Below are positions 1-6,339 of a DNA stretch of 64,000 nucleotides, piece by piece. Within the stretch, counting starts at the first letter, position 1, and each line of letters starts with the position of its first letter. Source of the DNA: Heterotrichella gracilis (lineage: Eukaryota; Sar; Xanthophyceae; Tribonematales; Xanthonemataceae); contig JAULBX010018968.1 of NCBI GenBank assembly GCA_032358255.1, positions 1 to 64,000 of the forward strand, given 5' to 3'. The notes beneath the pieces were generated by a model, which saw nothing but the letters and a program-made list of their open reading frames with translations, made no database searches and was not told where the DNA came from. The translations under genes and the position numbers were made by a program.

Positions 1-41
1 TTTAAAACTAGCTGAATGATTATGTTTTTTTTAACACAGAG

Positions 42-59
42 GTCCGATAGCTATCGGAC
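42..59. repeat. perfect 18-bp palindrome
   Basis: GTCCGATAG is followed directly by its exact complement CTATCGGAC, giving a perfect 18-bp palindrome with no spacer. It lies in the non-coding stretch upstream of rsmH. It could be a dispersed-repeat fragment or a protein-binding site; nothing nearby decides this. Confidence 0.6.
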
Positions 60-86
60 ACTAAGGGAGAGGCAACACAAAGGACA

Positions 87-197
87 ATAGGCATTAAACC
101 AATTAGTGCAATTCGTGGAATTAGTGTCTTGTTCTTGTTTGTGCAATCGGATAGGCATTAAACCAATTAGTGCAATTAGTGTCTTGTTCTTTTTTGT
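87..197. repeat. imperfect tandem duplication in the rsmH upstream region
   Basis: A block beginning ATAGGCATTAAACCAATTAG occurs at about 87-143 and again at about 151-197. Both copies run into AATTAGTGTCTTGTTCTT. The first copy has about ten extra bases (an 'attcgtgga' insertion). There is no open frame of note. The wording resembles intergenic 'debris' repeats of Bacteroidota and recurs in part at about 50325-50345. Confidence 0.6.
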
Positions 198-218
198 GAC
201 CATACTACTCAAAATTAA

Positions 219-226
219 TCCCTAAC
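219..226 (+). promoter_or_regulatory. probable -7 box of rsmH (TAACTTTA)
   Basis: TAACTTTA matches the Bacteroidota -7 consensus TAnnTTTG at seven of eight positions and ends eight bases before the rsmH ATG. This implies a very short leader. No clear -33 TTG element was identified at the expected distance. Confidence 0.4.
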
Positions 227-234
227 TTTAAAAC

Positions 235-1281
235 ATGGACGATGAAAAACCAAAGCGCCGTGAACGCTATTCAGGCACACACCCCAAAGCATTTAAAGAA
301 AAATACAAAGAACAATCGCCTGAAAAATATGCCGACGATATTGCCAAGGTGATCAGTCAGGGAAAAACACCTGCAGGTATGCACCGTTCCATTTGTGTGA
401 AAGAGATCATGGATTTTTTGAACGTTCGTCCCGGACAGGTGGGCATGGATGCCACCTTAGGGTATGGCGGACATAGTTTAGAGATACTTGCAAAATTAAG
501 TCCCGGTGGTCGCTTATATGCTGTGGATGTAGATCCCTTTGAATTGCCGCGTACCCGCGATCGTTTGTTGGCCTTGGGTTATGGTGAGGATGTACTGATC
601 ATCAAAAAAATGAATTTTTCAGGCATCGATCAAATTGCAGCAGAGGCCGGTTCACTTAATTTTGTATTAGCTGATTTAGGAGTATCGTCCATGCAGATCG
701 ATAATCCGGAAAGAGGATTTACCTTTAAAGTGGATGGTCCTTTGGATCTAAGACTTAATCCAACGAGTGGATTCTCGGCTGCCCGTTTTCTAAAAAGTGT
801 CAAGGAAAAAGAGTTGGAAGAATTGTTATTGGTTAACTCCGATGAATATTATGCTGAAGAAATAGCGCATACCATTGTATCCGCCTTAAAAAGCGGGGCT
901 GTGATTGACACAACCAAACAATTGCAGGAACAAATTAAAAAAGCCCTGGCCTTTCTTCCTCAAAACAATGAAAGTAAAGAGCTGCTCAAAAAAACCAGTC
1001 AGCGTGTGTTTCAGGCCCTGCGTATAGCGGTGAATGATGAATTTGGAGTCTTAGATAAATTTTTAGAAAAACTGCCTGATGCTTTGGCAAGTGGCGGAAA
1101 AGTGGCGATACTTTCTTTTCATTCGGGTGAGGACAGGCGCGTAAAAAAAGCGTTTAAACATTTTTATCAATTAGGAATTTTTAGTGACATTGCCCCCGAC
1201 CCTATTCGAGCCTCTGCTGAGGAGTGTGCCTCTAATCCAAGAGCTAAATCGGCGAAATTGAGGTGGGCGGTGAAGGTTTAG
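235..1281 (+). CDS. rsmH: 16S rRNA (cytosine(1402)-N(4))-methyltransferase RsmH (MraW)
   Basis: RsmH transfers a methyl group from S-adenosylmethionine to N4 of C1402 in the 16S rRNA decoding site. The 348-residue protein has the SAM-binding motif DATLGYGGH at residues 72-80, the family's HRSICVKE start of the core at about residue 50, and the characteristic C-terminal NPRAKSAKLRWA. The core is preceded by about 45 polar, basic residues absent from the E. coli enzyme. No murein or division genes follow, unlike the usual dcw cluster. Its last 49 bases are duplicated 1.5 kb downstream, so the 3' end looks like the target of an integration event that left the reading frame intact. Confidence 0.96.
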   Translation: MDDEKPKRRERYSGTHPKAFKEKYKEQSPEKYADDIAKVISQGKTPAGMHRSICVKEIMDFLNVRPGQVGMDATLGYGGHSLEILAKLSPGGRLYAVDVDPFELPRTRDRLLALGYGEDVLIIKKMNFSGIDQIAAEAGSLNFVLADLGVSSMQIDNPERGFTFKVDGPLDLRLNPTSGFSAARFLKSVKEKELEELLLVNSDEYYAEEIAHTIVSALKSGAVIDTTKQLQEQIKKALAFLPQNNESKELLKKTSQRVFQALRIAVNDEFGVLDKFLEKLPDALASGGKVAILSFHSGEDRRVKKAFKHFYQLGIFSDIAPDPIRASAEECASNPRAKSAKLRWAVKV

Positions 1282-1282
1282 G
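1234..1282 (+). repeat. direct repeat, copy 1 (3' tip of rsmH, attachment-like)
   Basis: These 49 bases encode the last 15 residues and stop of RsmH and match 2771-2819 at 47 of 49 positions. The two mismatches are synonymous third positions (GCT/GCG and TCG/TCA). Two copies around a 1.5-kb Fic cassette are what a site-specific integration into a gene end leaves behind. Confidence 0.75.
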
Positions 1283-1405
1283 AATCTGATTTTTAATTGG
1301 ATAAAATTGGATACAAAATGGATATATTTGGCAGGAAACTGAGCCAAAACTAGTATCTATAAGGGATTCGAACTTTTTCAAAAATCGTTAGGATTTAAAC
1401 GGTAA

Positions 1406-2518
1406 TTATGGTTTTAGAATACGAACTAGATCATTATTTATGTAGAATACTTCTTTGCCTTCTTGATGCGGAGATAACACACCGATATCTGTTAATTCAT
1501 ACATGTATTTTGTTAGTGTAGTTCTGCTTCTTACTTCTAGTAACTCAGCTATTTTTTTAGGTTTAATATAGGGTTGTGAAAACAAAAGCTGATTCAATTC
1601 AAGACTATACCACTTTAATTTATTTTTTGCGTGCAAATGCGTAGCATTCATTTGATCCAATATCTCATCAATTGTCTGATTTGTTTCCTTTGCAGTTATT
1701 TCAACTGCAGTTAACATATAATTAAGCCAAGGCTTCCATGCATTTCGAGTTGTAACACCAGCTAAATTTGTATAGTAATCATCCTTGTGATTTAAAATGT
1801 ATTTACTTAAAAACAAAACTGGATGGGATAACAATTCTTGATGAACCAAGTATAGTAAATTTAGTATTCTCCCTGTTCGTCCATTACCATCCGTGAAAGG
1901 ATGTATAGCTTCCAATTGGTAATGACCAATAACCATTTTAAAAAGAGGATCAATGGGGTATTTCTTGTGATCGTTTAAAAATTCAATTAAATTCTTTATT
2001 TTTTCCTCTACTACTCCAGTGCCTCGAGGGGGCGTATAAATAATTTCTCCGGGTTTAAACTCACTTTGTCCCCTTTTAATTACGACTTGCGATTGTGGGG
2101 GACGAATACCTTGACGCGTATTTTTAACTTGTTGAAATACTTTTATGATCGAAGTTTCATCCAATTTATTTTTTGATTTAATTGTATGGTACCCTTTCCA
2201 TAATGCTTCCCGATATCGAAGAACTTCTTTTGTAGCATTATCTGTAGCCTCTTCTCTTAAGGTATCTGAAACGGCTTTATAGAGTTCGTCATCTGTAGTA
2301 AAAATATTTTCTATTGCTGTTGATGTTTGTGCTTCTTGCAATGTGATTGTATTCACTAACATCGTTGGGTTTGGCATCCTCATAATATTTCTATTTAGCT
2401 CTGCTAAGGCCCTTGAGGCAATACCCCATTTTAACAATATATCTTTATCAAATATGATGTCAGATGGTGGCAAGTCTGGCAAATCATTATATGGTATATT
2501 TCTATCGAATTTCTTCAT
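1406..2518 (-). CDS. Fic-domain protein (class II, N-terminal inhibitory helix) with C-terminal winged helix
   Basis: Fic enzymes usually transfer AMP from ATP to a hydroxyl of a target protein. The core motif HPFTDGNGRTGR is complete, with catalytic His and the anion-binding GNGR. An (S/T)xxxE(G/N) autoinhibitory motif, STAIEN, lies about 140 residues before it, so this is a self-restrained class II Fic. The last 60 residues (PKKIAELLEVRSRTTLTKYM) look like a winged helix that could bind DNA. I chose the start at 2518 (MKKFDRNIPYNDLPDLPP), which matches family N-termini. In-frame ATGs at 2536 and 2557 would add 6 or 13 residues, and the one at 2536 lies in an operator-like site. It has no antitoxin partner. 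Autoregulation through the upstream operators is inferred. Confidence 0.88.
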   Translation of the reverse strand: MKKFDRNIPYNDLPDLPPSDIIFDKDILLKWGIASRALAELNRNIMRMPNPTMLVNTITLQEAQTSTAIENIFTTDDELYKAVSDTLREEATDNATKEVLRYREALWKGYHTIKSKNKLDETSIIKVFQQVKNTRQGIRPPQSQVVIKRGQSEFKPGEIIYTPPRGTGVVEEKIKNLIEFLNDHKKYPIDPLFKMVIGHYQLEAIHPFTDGNGRTGRILNLLYLVHQELLSHPVLFLSKYILNHKDDYYTNLAGVTTRNAWKPWLNYMLTAVEITAKETNQTIDEILDQMNATHLHAKNKLKWYSLELNQLLFSQPYIKPKKIAELLEVRSRTTLTKYMYELTDIGVLSPHQEGKEVFYINNDLVRILKP

Positions 2519-2526
2519 CTTTTTTA

Positions 2527-2629
2527 ATATGTCCATTATTTTGTTAAAAATGAACATATATCAAATATATGTCCAAATATGGACAAAAACAAGCTATATG
2601 TCCAATATTTCACAAAAAATGGACATATA
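2527..2629 (-). promoter_or_regulatory. operator array upstream of fic: repeated ATATGTCCA / TGGACATAT
   Basis: The 9-mer ATATGTCCA occurs at 2527-2535, 2567-2575 and 2596-2604, and its complement TGGACATAT at 2620-2628. TGTCCA-AATA-TGGACA forms a perfect palindrome at 2570-2585. The 10-bp arms TATATGTCCA (2595-2604) and TGGACATATA (2620-2629) form a second inverted pair with a 15-bp spacer. A degenerate copy, TGAACATAT, lies at 2551-2559. Such density in the promoter region points to a dedicated regulator, possibly the winged helix of the Fic protein itself. Confidence 0.65.
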
Positions 2630-2672
2630 GTGATTTCATGTTCATTTTTAGCTAAAAACTATACCTGACAAG

Positions 2673-2703
2673 TTTCTCATGTATAGTTTTTATACATGAG
2701 AAA
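2673..2703. repeat. 31-bp interrupted perfect palindrome
   Basis: TTTCTCATGTATA, a five-base spacer GTTTT, and TATACATGAGAAA form perfect 13-bp arms. There is no T-run on the fic strand that would suit a terminator, so an operator or recombination site is more likely. It lies between the fic operators and the second rsmH tip. Confidence 0.6.
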
Positions 2704-2750
2704 ATACGCCATTTTAAAGAAAATACTGCCTACTTAAATTTGCGTTAACA

Positions 2751-2819
2751 CCGCTGAAGAATGAACGACCAATCCAAGAGCGAAATCAGCGAAATTGAGG
2801 TGGGCGGTGAAGGTTTAGG
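2751..2819 (+). pseudogene. displaced rsmH 3' end (direct repeat, copy 2)
   Basis: The last 49 bases (2771-2819) repeat the rsmH tip at 47/49 identity and encode the same 15 residues and stop. The bases just before also align by codon: GCT GAA GAA here against GCT GAG GAG in rsmH, differing only at third positions. An in-frame TGA follows where rsmH has TGT. The pattern of synonymous differences says this piece was once a coding rsmH end from a related but different lineage, left behind or brought in by integration. Confidence 0.75.
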
Positions 2820-2909
2820 GTTTCTTTGCATTCAAAAACCTTCGGCGTACCTTAGAAAAGCAATTAGAAAAAGCGGAAATAGATAGGAAACATGTGTTTT
2901 TGGACGAGT

Positions 2910-2930
2910 GTTCGAATCTCTCCGGATCCA
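2910..2930 (+). other. 21-nt tRNA 3' end remnant (attachment-site core)
   Basis: GTTCGAATCTCTC is a T-loop and 3' T-stem strand. It is followed by CGGATCC, a 3' acceptor strand, and discriminator A. The 5' T-stem strand in front reads GAGTG where GAGAG would pair perfectly, so tRNA identity starts at about the last T-stem base. There is no 5' half. This is the footprint left when an integrase recombines into a tRNA 3' end. It predicts an intact tRNA elsewhere with a 5' GGATCCG acceptor. The integrase gene ends 100 bases away. Confidence 0.6.
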
Positions 2931-2936
2931 CTGAAC

Positions 2937-2974
2937 TAAAAGCCCCTGAAAGCTTTGCTATCAGGGGTTTTTTC
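2937..2974 (+). terminator. rho-independent terminator behind the tRNA remnant
   Basis: CCCCTGA (2943-2949) pairs with TCAGGGG (2961-2967) and is followed by six T residues. The loop AAAGCTTTGC is of the kind seen after Bacteroidota tRNA genes, which supports the tRNA reading of the preceding 21 bases. Confidence 0.75.
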
Positions 2975-3000
2975 AGTTTTAGGTGGACTCTATTTTGACC

Positions 3001-3024
3001 TTGGAGTAAGGTTTTGGAGTAAGG
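3001..3024. repeat. two 11-bp direct repeats with 13-bp period (arm-site-like)
   Basis: TTGGAGTAAGG occurs at 3001-3011 and 3014-3024, directly downstream of the integrase stop codon. A second pair of direct repeats, also with 13-bp period, sits upstream of the integrase operon at 4761-4782. Paired short direct repeats either side of a tyrosine integrase gene suit arm-type binding sites; this role is inferred. Confidence 0.45.
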
Positions 3025-3029
3025 TTTTT

Positions 3030-4385
3030 TCATTTTTTCGCCTTCTTTTTAAACACCGAGAAGTTCTCCTTTGCTTCATCACGGGTCACTTCTTTATCGT
3101 AATAATGTTTGTCGGTCATCGATGGATTTTTATGGTTGGTTAAGGCCGTTGAAGCCAAGCCAAATTCTTTATAGGCGCTGGTCATAAAGGTCTTTCTTAG
3201 GTTGCGGAAAGTGATGGGTTTGCCCGTATTGAGCAGGTCGTAATAATGGGAGAAGGAGCGGCTAATGATTCCGGCCACGTTAGAGCGTTTTAAGCCGTCC
3301 TCCGGGGCTATAATGTAAAAACTGGTATTCTTGTACCGTTCGTAGCCCATTTCGATTAAAAGCGCCCCTAATTCCTGCGTAATGGCAAAGCTCTTGGTAA
3401 TGCGGTCTTTTTCGCTGATCCGGTGGCTATTGGCACTATCAATCTTATGGTCGATGGTTTCAAGGGTGTCAAATTTGCCATCCTCCTGAAGGTGAATATC
3501 CGACCATTTTAATTCAACAATGTCCTCGCTGCGCCCGCCCGTATATAAACCCAGCCTGAAGGCGTATTTTAACCAAGGTTTGTAGTGGTTCACTTTCTTT
3601 TGTGTTTTGCGGGTTCTTAAGGTTTGCATTTGGATGCCGTTCTCAGGGGTAATCAAATCCAGCAAACTGCTGAACTCGTTTTCACCGATGGCTTTCACTT
3701 TTGGGGTCACCACCATATCCGGCACACCTAAGAAGGGGTTTTGGTAATCGAATTTGAATTTGTTGATTACGTGGGTGGTAAAGGCACTGAGCAAACCCAT
3801 GTTGTTGTTGTAGGTTTTGTTGGCGTATCCGTTCTTTATTAAAAAGTAATCGTGAATGTAGCCAATCATTTGGTCGTTGACTTCGGTGAACTTCAAAATT
3901 TTCCAATCCACTCCGTTGTCGGCCAAAGCATCTTTGTACTGCTCAAAAAGGTGATCGTATTTGGCGATATACTTTGGGTCTCTGATTTTTTGTTTATGGC
4001 TGGGCACTCCCACATTGTTAAGGTAACCCATGTAATAGGCAAAGCACTCAATTAAACGGGTAGGTGTAGCATCCGCTTTTTTGATGAGGACTTTTTGAAA
4101 GGAGTTGTTATGCAGGTCGTTTTTAAATTTGAAAAGTTCAGCAACGGCCTCATCAAATTTAGTGGCTGCCAAAATCATTGGCTTTACTCTTTTAACGCTT
4201 CCCGGAATATGAATTTGCGCTTTGTAAACCAACTTGCCGCATTTGCATTTTACTTTCCTTTCATCGGAGTACAAACGTTTGCAGCCATTGCAAAATAAAT
4301 ACAAACCACTTGGCCTGTCATTTTTAGGCAGCCTTAGTTTTTCTGTCTGTTTCATACTTTGATAGATATTTTGATACGATGTCAT
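3030..4385 (-). CDS. tyrosine recombinase / phage-type integrase with N-terminal zinc knuckle
   Basis: This is a site-specific recombinase of 451 residues. The catalytic domain shows Arg I in YTGGRSEDIVELKW (about R285), Arg II in FRNLRKTF (about R397), the later His in LTNHKNPS (about H418) and the nucleophilic Tyr in KHYY (about 428/429). The usual HxLR box reads RNLR, so the first His is replaced. Residues 32-49 hold a CxxC...CxC pair that could bind zinc, ahead of a helical SAM-like core-binding region (about 130-220). It overlaps the upstream small gene by 62 bp; an alternative start at 4355 (MKQTEKLRLP) cuts this to 32 bp. Its 3' end faces the tRNA-derived attachment site, as in typical integrative elements. 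No phage structural or conjugation genes accompany it. Confidence 0.9.
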   Translation of the reverse strand: MTSYQNIYQSMKQTEKLRLPKNDRPSGLYLFCNGCKRLYSDERKVKCKCGKLVYKAQIHIPGSVKRVKPMILAATKFDEAVAELFKFKNDLHNNSFQKVLIKKADATPTRLIECFAYYMGYLNNVGVPSHKQKIRDPKYIAKYDHLFEQYKDALADNGVDWKILKFTEVNDQMIGYIHDYFLIKNGYANKTYNNNMGLLSAFTTHVINKFKFDYQNPFLGVPDMVVTPKVKAIGENEFSSLLDLITPENGIQMQTLRTRKTQKKVNHYKPWLKYAFRLGLYTGGRSEDIVELKWSDIHLQEDGKFDTLETIDHKIDSANSHRISEKDRITKSFAITQELGALLIEMGYERYKNTSFYIIAPEDGLKRSNVAGIISRSFSHYYDLLNTGKPITFRNLRKTFMTSAYKEFGLASTALTNHKNPSMTDKHYYDKEVTRDEAKENFSVFKKKAKK

Positions 4386-4680
4386 TTTCAGTTTTAAAAG
4401 ATTTGCGAATTGTTGGTGCTGTATTTTGAAGCGCAGTTAAACCCAGCACATTTCCTTCTTGATGCAAGCGATACACTTCCTCCCAATCTTTCCCGTATTT
4501 GCTTTTCAAATTATTGATGAAAGGAATTTCAACTGCTTTTTTGAATTCAGATTCAATAACAAATTCTTCTTTGCCTTGGCGAAAAACAAACACCCCGTTT
4601 TTTGCACACCACTTTCTCACCGAGCGTACATCCAAGTAACCCAGCTGCTCCAGTAGTTCTTTGAGTATTAAGCGTTTCAT
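4324..4680 (-). CDS. small HTH-like protein upstream of the integrase (excisionase-like?)
   Basis: The 118-residue product has an N-terminal segment, LKELLEQLGYLDVRSVRKWC, resembling a helix-turn-helix, followed by a basic and acidic helical region. I do not recognise a named family. It is translated just ahead of, and overlapping, the integrase on the same strand, so the two are almost certainly one operon. Excisionases and recombination directionality factors occupy this place in many elements, which is the basis for the tentative role. A replication or regulatory HTH protein is equally possible. Confidence 0.65.
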   Translation of the reverse strand: MKRLILKELLEQLGYLDVRSVRKWCAKNGVFVFRQGKEEFVIESEFKKAVEIPFINNLKSKYGKDWEEVYRLHQEGNVLGLTALQNTAPTIRKSFKTENDIVSKYLSKYETDRKTKAA

Positions 4681-5000
4681 TTTTTTTTCGTTTTATCCTA
4701 GCTTTCCTTTAAGTTCGATACAGTTTTTGAAACGTGGTAGCGATTCCGGCTTTCTTTTTTTGAGGGGAAAAATTGAGGGGAATAGACTTGCACGTTTGGA
4801 AAATAAATGCCATTGTTAATAGGCATTTTGCGCTAAGAATCGTCTATTTGCCGGGGATATGGGGTTGGACAACACACAGGGCAAAGGTGTGGTTGTTTGA
4901 GTTTGTGGCTTACTCAGTTGGGATAATAATACCAGCAAGAACCTAAAATGAAATTTTTGAGCTTGCTTGGGTTCGTTTGGGAGTAAATGGATAAATTAAC
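4681..5000. other. non-coding stretch upstream of the integrase operon, with direct repeats and a hairpin
   Basis: No gene is visible. TGAGGGGAA occurs at 4761-4769 and 4774-4782 (13-bp period). AAATGCC (4805-4811) and GGCATTT (4822-4828) form a perfect 7-bp hairpin. The region must contain the promoter of the HTH-integrase pair and may hold the second set of integrase arm sites. Confidence 0.5.
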
Positions 5001-5029
5001 AAAAAAAATCCAAGGGTGTTAGGCTTGGA
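5001..5029 (-). terminator. terminator of the radical SAM-phosphatase-WG operon
   Basis: On the minus strand, TCCAAG and CTTGGA (plus-strand 5009-5014 and 5024-5029) form a stem with a nine-base loop, followed by a run of eight T residues (plus-strand A run at 5001-5008). It lies 22 bases beyond the stop of the WG-repeat gene. Confidence 0.75.
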
Positions 5030-5050
5030 CTTACTGATCGATGCAGTTCT

Positions 5051-5749
5051 CTATATTTGCAGCACTTTATTGCCCTGCTCGTCAATTAGGATTTTTTCAC
5101 CGCTAAATTCAGTAGCCAAACTAATGCCATTATAAAAAGGTTCAATACTTAAGTATCGATTCGAGTAATATGCTTTACCACTTTTATTTATGTGAAACCA
5201 ACCCTTAATATCTCTGGCGGTCGCTATTCCTTTGTGAAAAACTCCAAGATCAAGGAACCTCATTCCATTAAGTTCTTCGCCAAACATATTGATATGCTTC
5301 CAACCCGCACCATCCTTTACACAGGCATACCCGTCTTTAAAATCACCAGCGTAAAAATACTCCTCTTTATATGCAGGCTCACTATTGAGATTTATGTGAT
5401 AATACTTATCATTCAAACCTCTAACTGTGCAGAGGTCTTCTTGAAAATTGCCAGCCCAAATGTATTTTGTATTTGTAATCGGAACCCCATTATTATCTAA
5501 ATGAAACCATCCATCGGACGCCACAACGGTAGCCCTGTTGCAATAGTACCCAAATGCCCTTAAGTATCGTTGTTCGTAAATTGGTTGTCCTTCAGTATTT
5601 ATGTGAAACCAACCCGATTTATTTTTTACAGGGGCAAGCCCCGGAGCATGAAATTTCAGTACGTTTAAAAAGCGATTCGCAAACACCGGTTTTCCTTGAA
5701 AAAGAAAATGTGTGTTATCTTCCGAAACAACTATCTCTTCCCAATTCAT
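5051..5749 (-). CDS. WG-repeat-like protein, cytoplasmic, last gene of a three-gene operon
   Basis: The 232-residue protein is built of about six repeats of 34-37 residues. Each begins with a GWFHI(N/D)xxG signature, followed by a (R/K)Y...F/G...A element. Examples are GWFHINTEG, GWFHLDNNG, GWKHINMFG and GWFHINKSG. These resemble WG (KWG) beta repeats. There is no signal peptide, unlike the two other WG proteins in this window, so it probably acts in the cytoplasm with its operon partners. Its ATG overlaps the stop of the phosphatase gene (TAATG), implying translational coupling. The molecular function is unknown; binding of a partner or substrate is a guess. Confidence 0.8.
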   Translation of the reverse strand: MNWEEIVVSEDNTHFLFQGKPVFANRFLNVLKFHAPGLAPVKNKSGWFHINTEGQPIYEQRYLRAFGYYCNRATVVASDGWFHLDNNGVPITNTKYIWAGNFQEDLCTVRGLNDKYYHINLNSEPAYKEEYFYAGDFKDGYACVKDGAGWKHINMFGEELNGMRFLDLGVFHKGIATARDIKGWFHINKSGKAYYSNRYLSIEPFYNGISLATEFSGEKILIDEQGNKVLQI

Positions 5750-6339
5750 TACTTACTATCCTCTATTTTAAATACCATTCCTCCCAAATAATCTACCCAA
5801 TTATCTACAGTGTATATTGTCCCGTCAATGCAATGCTGAAACATTGCAATTAACGAATCGTGGGTTACAAAAACGGTTAATCCATCATCGCTTGTATTGC
5901 TTATTAAAAAATCAGTCATGGATGATTTCAAATGCTCAATATCCGGTACTCCCGGTATGTCTTCATTTCTAATGAATCTTCGAAGCACTTCGTGAAAACC
6001 ATATTTCAAATAAAACTCGCCTGCAATTTTTTCATCAAGTGTATGAAGGCCAGGATCGCCTAAACATTTAGTCTGAATTATATCCAAGTTTCTTCCCAAT
6101 CCCTTCATAATTAATTGTGCAGTTTGAACACATCTTGGTATTGGACTCGTATAAATTTTAACAACAGGAAATTCCTTTAAAGCTTCTCCGAATTCAATTG
6201 ATCGTATCTTACCTTTCTCATTCAACATTATTTCATTGCCAAACTCTCCACTCGGAATCTGTTCACGGTCACCGTGTCTCATCAACAAAGCCATTTTTGA
6301 GTTCGTCGAATGCTTTTTTATTTCTTGAATTAGTTTCAC
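5749..6339 (-). CDS. histidine phosphatase superfamily protein
   Basis: The 196-residue protein has the phosphohistidine motif LLMRHGDRE near residue 20, the follow-on YTSPIPRCVQTAQ with a second Arg, and the late catalytic FVTHDS. This is the complete set for a phosphoglycerate-mutase-like phosphatase. It starts four bases inside the radical SAM remnant (ATGA overlap) and ends in a one-base overlap with the WG gene, so the three were translated as a unit. The substrate is unknown. In this setting it may remove phosphate from a peptide or metabolite handled by the radical SAM enzyme, which is inference only. Confidence 0.85.
   Translation of the reverse strand: MKLIQEIKKHSTNSKMALLMRHGDREQIPSGEFGNEIMLNEKGKIRSIEFGEALKEFPVVKIYTSPIPRCVQTAQLIMKGLGRNLDIIQTKCLGDPGLHTLDEKIAGEFYLKYGFHEVLRRFIRNEDIPGVPDIEHLKSSMTDFLISNTSDDGLTVFVTHDSLIAMFQHCIDGTIYTVDNWVDYLGGMVFKIEDSK

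Noticed and set aside
1361-1373. AGGGATTCGAACT between rsmH and fic, whose complement looks like a T-loop
   Set aside because: Only about 13 bases fit, no acceptor strand or terminator follows, and orientation differs from the remnant at 2910-2930.
2815-3033. Minus-strand 72-codon frame between the rsmH tip and the integrase
   Set aside because: It runs antisense through the tRNA remnant, its terminator and the direct repeats, and shows no protein-like conservation pattern.
3030-4680. Integrase region considered as part of a prophage
   Set aside because: No capsid, tail, lysis or replication genes are nearby; only an integrase and a small HTH-like gene are present.
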